Notes under the pieces: model-generated
What the model saw: the letters and a program-made list of their open reading frames with translations, nothing else
The model's database searches: none
Told to the model about the DNA's origin: nothing
Shown here: positions 5,959 to 9,010 of the stretch, in pieces
Layout: every line of letters begins with the position of its first letter
Position numbering within the stretch: the first letter of the stretch is position 1
DNA from: Candidatus Shapirobacteria bacterium CG10_big_fil_rev_8_21_14_0_10_48_15
GTDB taxonomy: Bacteria; Patescibacteriota; Microgenomatia; PFEM01
Direction of reading: 5' to 3'
Length of the DNA: 9,010 bases
Assembly (NCBI GenBank): GCA_002793635.1
Contig: PFEM01000017.1
Span: forward strand, 11,527 to 20,536
Translations under genes and position numbers: made by a program

Positions 5959-7624
5959 TTGGTTCCTTATTATGCCATATTTTTAAAACCGTAACGCCAT
6001 CGACTTGATATTCAAACACTGACGGTAACGTTTTTAAATAGGCCGCCTTTTCGGGAATCCAACCGTCCCAACCTTGATAAATTAAACCCATCACGTACTC
6101 CCCCTTTTTTGCCTCACCACTAAAATAGTGATCGCCAAAATTAATGTCTGGACGAATCCAAATTCGTGGTAAGTTGGACAACAAACCGCGGGCGAGATTG
6201 AGATCAGCTCCCGAGGCCGCATTTTCATTAAGCCAGTTAACTCCCTGGCGATATTCATTTCCCAAGCTTAAGCCCCAATCGGGAAAATCTTGTGCGGCCG
6301 CACCCCTCAAACCACCGGCTAATTCATTAAAATAAAGGCTTTCACTGGGGTGAAGGTTGATTAACTTCAGTGTAATCGGGGCAAAAGCTGCCAGCATGAG
6401 CACCCACAACCAACCGCGACGGATTTTAGCTTGACGGCTTAAAAAATGCGCTCCCAATCCTGCCAATAAAGCCAAGGCCGGCAGATATTCCATAATTTGG
6501 CGGACGCCACCATAAATGGCGGTGCCAGGAACCGTCACCCGACCGACAGGCACCAATAACCAGAGCAACCATAAAAAAGCTGTTTTTGACTGATCTTTTT
6601 TCCAATTGGAAAAAGCGGCGAATACTCCTATCACAGCCAAAAGTAAAGTCAGCAAAGGCGTGGTGAGGAAAATCGTTTGTAAGGGATAAGTATTAAAACC
6701 ATGCCAGTAAAATCGCGCTGGCTGATATTGCTGAGCCGTGCCAATGTGACGATAATAACCCCATGTCTCGGCCAAAGTAGCCAGCGGGTCTTGCCAAAGA
6801 TAGGGCCAGGAAACAAAAAAAATCACCCCCACGATCACGGGCATCAACAGCATTGCCAAATAAAATTTTTTGGTTAATTTTGGCCACGGGCGGCAAGTAA
6901 CAAACCAGGGCAACAAAACTAAAGGCACAAAAGCAATGTTGGGCTTAGTAGCTAAGGCCATTCCCGCAAAAATGGCCGTTAGCGCCAGCCATTGCGGCGA
7001 ACTTTTTTTAACTGCCAGCCAAAAACTAAAAATAGTGAAGCTGAAAAAACAAGCCTCAACCGGATCCTTAATGTTAAACCTGGTTTCACCTAAAAAAAGT
7101 GGGTAAGCAAAAAGGGCCAAACCAGCCACCAGGCCAGCGACTAAACCGGCTTGAGCAGCCACCCAAAAAGTCACTAAAAAAACCATGATAGCTCCACAAA
7201 AAACTTCAAACAAATGATAAGCCTCAACGTCTCCCAAAACCCCCAGTTTTTGATAAAAAAACCAATTAGTGGCGGCAGCCAAGATATCATTCAGCGGCGG
7301 GTGAGGCGAATCGTTGGCTAAAAACCACGCACCATTCCAAACATCACTTTGGTAGTAGCTTCTTCGAAAAAAGGTATCATCCTTAAAATCAGGAGCCACT
7401 TCGGTCGAATAACGGTCATTTTTGGGAAAATGAAACGCCAGCTTGGGCAAATCATTGTAATTTCTTTTACCAGTAGTCAACAGCCGCCAGTAAGCTTGAC
7501 CGCGCATAAAGTGAACTGGCTCGTCCCAATTAACGCCGTAATCATCTAACGTGGCAACTCCGATTAATAAAAAAGCTGCGGCCAAAATTAAAGACAGCCA
7601 AACACGCTTACCTATTGCTTCCAT
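5951..7624 (-). CDS. GT39-like multipass glycosyltransferase (557 aa)
   Basis: GT-C membrane enzyme of the PMT/ArnT group, using a polyprenyl-phosphate sugar donor. Membrane segment 1 (about 9-25) is followed by the luminal loop with NWDEPVHF (32-39; acidic pair D34, E35) and, after an insertion of some 60 residues, NDSPHPPLND (104-113), the family's conserved HPPL element. GETRFNIKDPVEA (179-191) is the second conserved loop with the KD pair, and MALATKPNIAFVPL follows it. About ten hydrophobic segments reach residue 420. The tail (LYFNELAGG, LSLGNEYRQGVNWLNENA, VDGVTVLKIW) is the short extracytoplasmic C-terminus often seen in bacterial members. The ATG at 7624 lies 13 bases inside the upstream GT2 gene; GGAG sits only three bases before it. 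It overlaps the DPM1-like GT2 gene by 8 bases, consistent with a donor-synthase and transferase pair. The acceptor (protein, lipid or glycan) is unknown. Confidence 0.87.
   Translation of the reverse strand: MEAIGKRVWLSLILAAAFLLIGVATLDDYGVNWDEPVHFMRGQAYWRLLTTGKRNYNDLPKLAFHFPKNDRYSTEVAPDFKDDTFFRRSYYQSDVWNGAWFLANDSPHPPLNDILAAATNWFFYQKLGVLGDVEAYHLFEVFCGAIMVFLVTFWVAAQAGLVAGLVAGLALFAYPLFLGETRFNIKDPVEACFFSFTIFSFWLAVKKSSPQWLALTAIFAGMALATKPNIAFVPLVLLPWFVTCRPWPKLTKKFYLAMLLMPVIVGVIFFVSWPYLWQDPLATLAETWGYYRHIGTAQQYQPARFYWHGFNTYPLQTIFLTTPLLTLLLAVIGVFAAFSNWKKDQSKTAFLWLLWLLVPVGRVTVPGTAIYGGVRQIMEYLPALALLAGLGAHFLSRQAKIRRGWLWVLMLAAFAPITLKLINLHPSESLYFNELAGGLRGAAAQDFPDWGLSLGNEYRQGVNWLNENAASGADLNLARGLLSNLPRIWIRPDINFGDHYFSGEAKKGEYVMGLIYQGWDGWIPEKAAYLKTLPSVFEYQVDGVTVLKIWHNKEPNG
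5964..5968 (-). promoter_or_regulatory. Shine-Dalgarno site of the DPM1-like GT2 gene
   Basis: AAGGA lies five bases before the ATG at 5958, inside the 3' end of the preceding GT39 gene. It is the only well-spaced SD-like site I found before any start in the window. It supports this start and suggests that this gene can be initiated independently of coupling. Confidence 0.6.
6597..6614. repeat. 18-bp perfect palindrome inside the GT39 gene at 5951-7624
   Basis: TTTTTCCAATTGGAAAAA is exactly self-complementary, with nine-base half-sites and no spacer. It lies in codons for a short hydrophilic loop (FSNWKK) between membrane segments. Lysine and Phe codons supply the A/T arms, so coding constraint may explain it. 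Confidence 0.8.
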
Positions 7625-8643
7625 CGGCTCCGGTCCATCTGCTGGCGCTTAAAAATCTTGCCCTTAATAGTTCCTGTGGCATAAATTACCAAAGTTAGCC
7701 AACAAGCCAGGGGGTGGAAAAACCAAGCCGAGTCAGCTTTCTTTAGAAAGCCTTTTGCCACTTGATAAAACAGCGGAACGACAGTTAAACAAAACAACCC
7801 AAATTTAATAATCCCGCCAAAATCCTGCTGCTGCCAGGGATACTGGCGCACCCCAATTGCCTGATAGTAATAATAATCTTTTACTCTCCGTTTTTGTTTG
7901 CGGATAAAATTGTTAATGTTTCGGCCGCAGTAAAGGTGAACGATCCCTATTTTTACCTTGGCAAACTTTAACGGCTTCTGATTGATGGCCTTGGCTAAAA
8001 TATCAATATCGACTAAATAATTTTTGGCAAAGCTGCCTGCCTGTAAAAAACGGCGGCGAAGCATAGTTCCGTTAGCGCCGATTGTGGGCACCCGGCCTTT
8101 TTCGAGAGTCACTTTAAGCCAAGTTTTTTTATCTTCTTGCCGCATGGGTAGACCCGTCCATTTGCCGGTTAAGAGGCTCTGCCGGTCATAATTGCCCAAA
8201 AATAAACACAAGGGGTCGCCAACGCCCGTCAGGGCGCAATAACGATCAATAAAGCCGTCCCGACGACGATAAGTATAAGCCCAAGGCTCACTGCCAACCA
8301 CCTCGGCATCTGCAAAAGGTTGAACCATTTTTGCCAACCAGTTTTTGGTTGGCAAAACATTGTCAGAGTCAATTAAGGCGACAATCTCTCCCTTGGCTCG
8401 AGAAAGAGCTATCGCCTTACCGGCTTCACCGGTTTTATAGGGATTTTTAAAAACTTTGGTCTGATATTTTTTAGCCAGCCTTAAAGTGCCATCGGTTGAA
8501 CCCCCATCGGCAATAATGATCTCCAAACGGCTTGGAGGATAAGCTTGTTGCCTGACGGAAACCAAACATTGCTCCAAAACCCGGGCCGCGTTTAGCGTCG
8601 GTATCAGCACCGAAACCGTCGGATATCTCTTGTGGTTCATCAT
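7612..8643 (-). CDS. GT2 family glycosyltransferase with two C-terminal membrane segments (343 aa)
   Basis: GT-A fold family 2 glycosyltransferase. VSVLIPTLNAARVLEQCL (10-27) and IIADGGSTDGT (43-53) form the nucleotide site, and ALIDSDNVLP (89-98) supplies the metal-binding D92xD94. GANGTMLRR (189-197) and YLVDIDIL (209-216) occupy the acceptor and catalytic-base region, where many relatives have ED or ExD; here D212 and D214 are candidates. A basic FIRKQKRR (246-253) stands where processive GT2 enzymes carry QxxRW, so this is probably a single-addition enzyme. Two hydrophobic segments (about 274-292 and 303-320) would anchor it in the membrane. It is the first gene of the minus-strand operon. 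Its start is ATG at 8643, with a second ATG directly after (8640); there is no SD, and a TATAAT box lies ten bases upstream. It may initiate or extend a lipid-linked glycan. Confidence 0.87.
   Translation of the reverse strand: MMNHKRYPTVSVLIPTLNAARVLEQCLVSVRQQAYPPSRLEIIIADGGSTDGTLRLAKKYQTKVFKNPYKTGEAGKAIALSRAKGEIVALIDSDNVLPTKNWLAKMVQPFADAEVVGSEPWAYTYRRRDGFIDRYCALTGVGDPLCLFLGNYDRQSLLTGKWTGLPMRQEDKKTWLKVTLEKGRVPTIGANGTMLRRRFLQAGSFAKNYLVDIDILAKAINQKPLKFAKVKIGIVHLYCGRNINNFIRKQKRRVKDYYYYQAIGVRQYPWQQQDFGGIIKFGLFCLTVVPLFYQVAKGFLKKADSAWFFHPLACWLTLVIYATGTIKGKIFKRQQMDRSRWKQ
8329..8357. repeat. perfect 12-bp inverted repeat (hairpin) inside the GT2 gene at 7612-8643
   Basis: TTTTGCCAACCA at 8329-8340 and TGGTTGGCAAAA at 8346-8357 are exact reverse complements with a five-base loop, GTTTT. 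It can form a stable stem on either strand. It lies within codons for LPTKNWLAKM, just after the DxD motif. No U-tract follows on either strand, so it is not a canonical intrinsic terminator. Confidence 0.85.
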
Positions 8644-8652
8644 CTGTCTGGT

Positions 8653-8658
8653 ATTATA
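8653..8658 (-). promoter_or_regulatory. -10 box (TATAAT) of the minus-strand operon
   Basis: A perfect TATAAT reads leftwards, ending ten bases before the ATG at 8643. With standard spacing the first transcribed base is near 8646, leaving a leader of about three bases. A TTTTCA at 8682-8677 (4 of 6 matches to the -35 consensus, 18-base spacer) is a weak -35 candidate. No SD lies between the box and the start, which fits a nearly leaderless mRNA. Motif only; no experimental support. Confidence 0.55.
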
Positions 8659-8660
8659 AT
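8655..8660 (+). promoter_or_regulatory. -10 box (TATAAT) of the divergent GT39 gene
   Basis: A perfect TATAAT on the plus strand shares four bases with the opposing box, because the eight bases ATTATAAT are self-complementary. If its last base is -7, +1 falls on 8667, the A of the ATG, so the mRNA would be leaderless. The -35 region is poor; the best match is TTGTGG at 8630-8635 with a 19-base spacer. Confidence 0.5.
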
Positions 8661-8666
8661 CAAAGA

Positions 8667-9010
8667 ATGGTAAAACTGAAAAGTTTTCTGCTGGTAGGGA
8701 TTATTTTTTTAGGCTTTTTGCTCCGCTTTCACCACTACGATCAGTGCCCGCGCCATGGCGCTACCTTTGACGAATTTGCCTGGACTTGGCAGGGCATGAG
8801 TCTGTGGCAAACCGGCATCCCCACCTCCTGGTCTCCTCATCCACAATATAAAAATTTTCAGATTAAAAATTTTCAGGGTGCCTTGGTAAGGTTGGTGACT
8901 CCCTATTTGGAACACCCGCCCCTTTTTGGCTTAATTGCCGGCGGCTTTGCCTTAATCACTGGTTCAAAACAACTGTTTGATATTGCCCTTGGTCAAATCA
9001 GAGTCCTGGC
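8667..9010 (+). CDS. N-terminal fragment of a third GT39-like membrane glycosyltransferase (runs off right edge)
   Basis: An open frame runs from ATG at 8667 to the window end: 114 codons plus two bases, 3' part missing. The protein starts MVKLKSFLLVGIIFLGFLLR, a membrane segment with a positive N-terminus. GATFDEFAWTWQG (31-43) has the acidic pair D35, E36. YLEHPPLFGLIAGG (80-93) has the HPPL element, followed by the start of another hydrophobic segment. This order, first helix then DE loop then HPPL, is that of GT39/ArnT-like enzymes and matches the two complete GT39-like proteins in the window. A 15-base in-frame tandem repeat gives KNFQIKNFQ at 62-70. It is transcribed divergently from the GT2 gene across 23 bp, with no SD and a TATAAT box placed so that the predicted first transcribed base is the A of the ATG. 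The minus-strand frame at 8709-8915 is its shadow. Confidence 0.8.
   Translation, partial: MVKLKSFLLVGIIFLGFLLRFHHYDQCPRHGATFDEFAWTWQGMSLWQTGIPTSWSPHPQYKNFQIKNFQGALVRLVTPYLEHPPLFGLIAGGFALITGSKQLFDIALGQIRVL
8849..8876 (+). repeat. 15-bp period tandem repeat in the divergent GT39 gene
   Basis: A 13-base stretch, TAAAAATTTTCAG, occurs at 8849-8861 and again at 8864-8876, so the period is 15. It is in frame and encodes KNFQI followed by KNFQG in the first luminal loop, between the DE and HPPL motifs. Confidence 0.85.

Noticed and set aside
6152..6167. Six-base stem ACGAAT/ATTCGT with a four-base loop inside the GT39 gene
   Set aside because: Arms this short are expected by chance in a window of this size, and nothing nearby suggests a function.
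8709..8915. 68-codon minus-strand open frame near the right edge
   Set aside because: It lies wholly inside the plus-strand GT39 fragment, which has recognisable DE and HPPL motifs. The minus-strand translation shows no family feature.
1..9010. CRISPR arrays, tRNA or rRNA genes, insertion sequences, riboswitches, intrinsic terminators
   Set aside because: Apart from the 23-bp divergent gap at 8644-8666, the whole window is coding. I saw no spaced repeat array, transposase or RNA gene signature.

Overview
The window is bacterial and almost wholly coding. It shows one end of a cell-surface glycan or glycoprotein assembly locus. Seven complete genes and the start of an eighth run right to left on the minus strand (about 8643 down to 1). 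A ninth gene starts divergently at 8667 on the plus strand and leaves the right edge. TGA, TAA and TAG are all used as stops, so the code is standard. Extreme packing, many A/T runs, lysine-rich proteins, several GT39-type membrane glycosyltransferases and few Shine-Dalgarno (SD) sequences fit a candidate-phylum bacterium such as a Patescibacteria/CPR lineage. That placement is inference; no marker gene is present.

Layout in transcription order on the minus strand: a family 2 glycosyltransferase (GT2) with two C-terminal membrane segments (8643-7612); a GT39-like multipass glycosyltransferase (7624-5951); a GT2 of the polyprenyl/dolichyl-phosphate sugar synthase type (5958-5224); a B12-binding radical SAM protein (5227-3827); two class I SAM-dependent methyltransferases (3830-3015 and 3031-2420); a second GT39-like enzyme with a long C-terminal extracytoplasmic region (2420-240); and the first 80 codons of a probable GT-B glycosyltransferase (240-1). 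Every junction overlaps, by 13, 8, 4, 4, 17, 1 and 1 bases in that order. There is no internal terminator or intergenic gap, so a single translationally coupled operon is very likely. The plus-strand gene at the right edge is a third GT39-like protein.

A working model, inferred from families and context: the cytoplasmic GT2 enzymes and the GT-B enzyme build a lipid-linked glycan; the DPM1-like GT2 charges a polyprenyl phosphate with a sugar; the GT39 membrane enzymes transfer sugars from such carriers outside the membrane; and the two methyltransferases and the radical SAM enzyme modify the sugars or lipid. Substrates cannot be read from the sequence.

The most unusual non-coding feature is the 23-bp gap between the divergent genes. 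It holds the 8-bp palindrome ATTATAAT, which supplies a perfect TATAAT -10 box on each strand. Its spacing predicts leaderless or nearly leaderless mRNAs both ways. Other structure includes in-frame tandem duplications in two GT39 genes, a perfect 12-bp stem hairpin inside the first GT2 gene, and a GC dip over the two methyltransferase genes.
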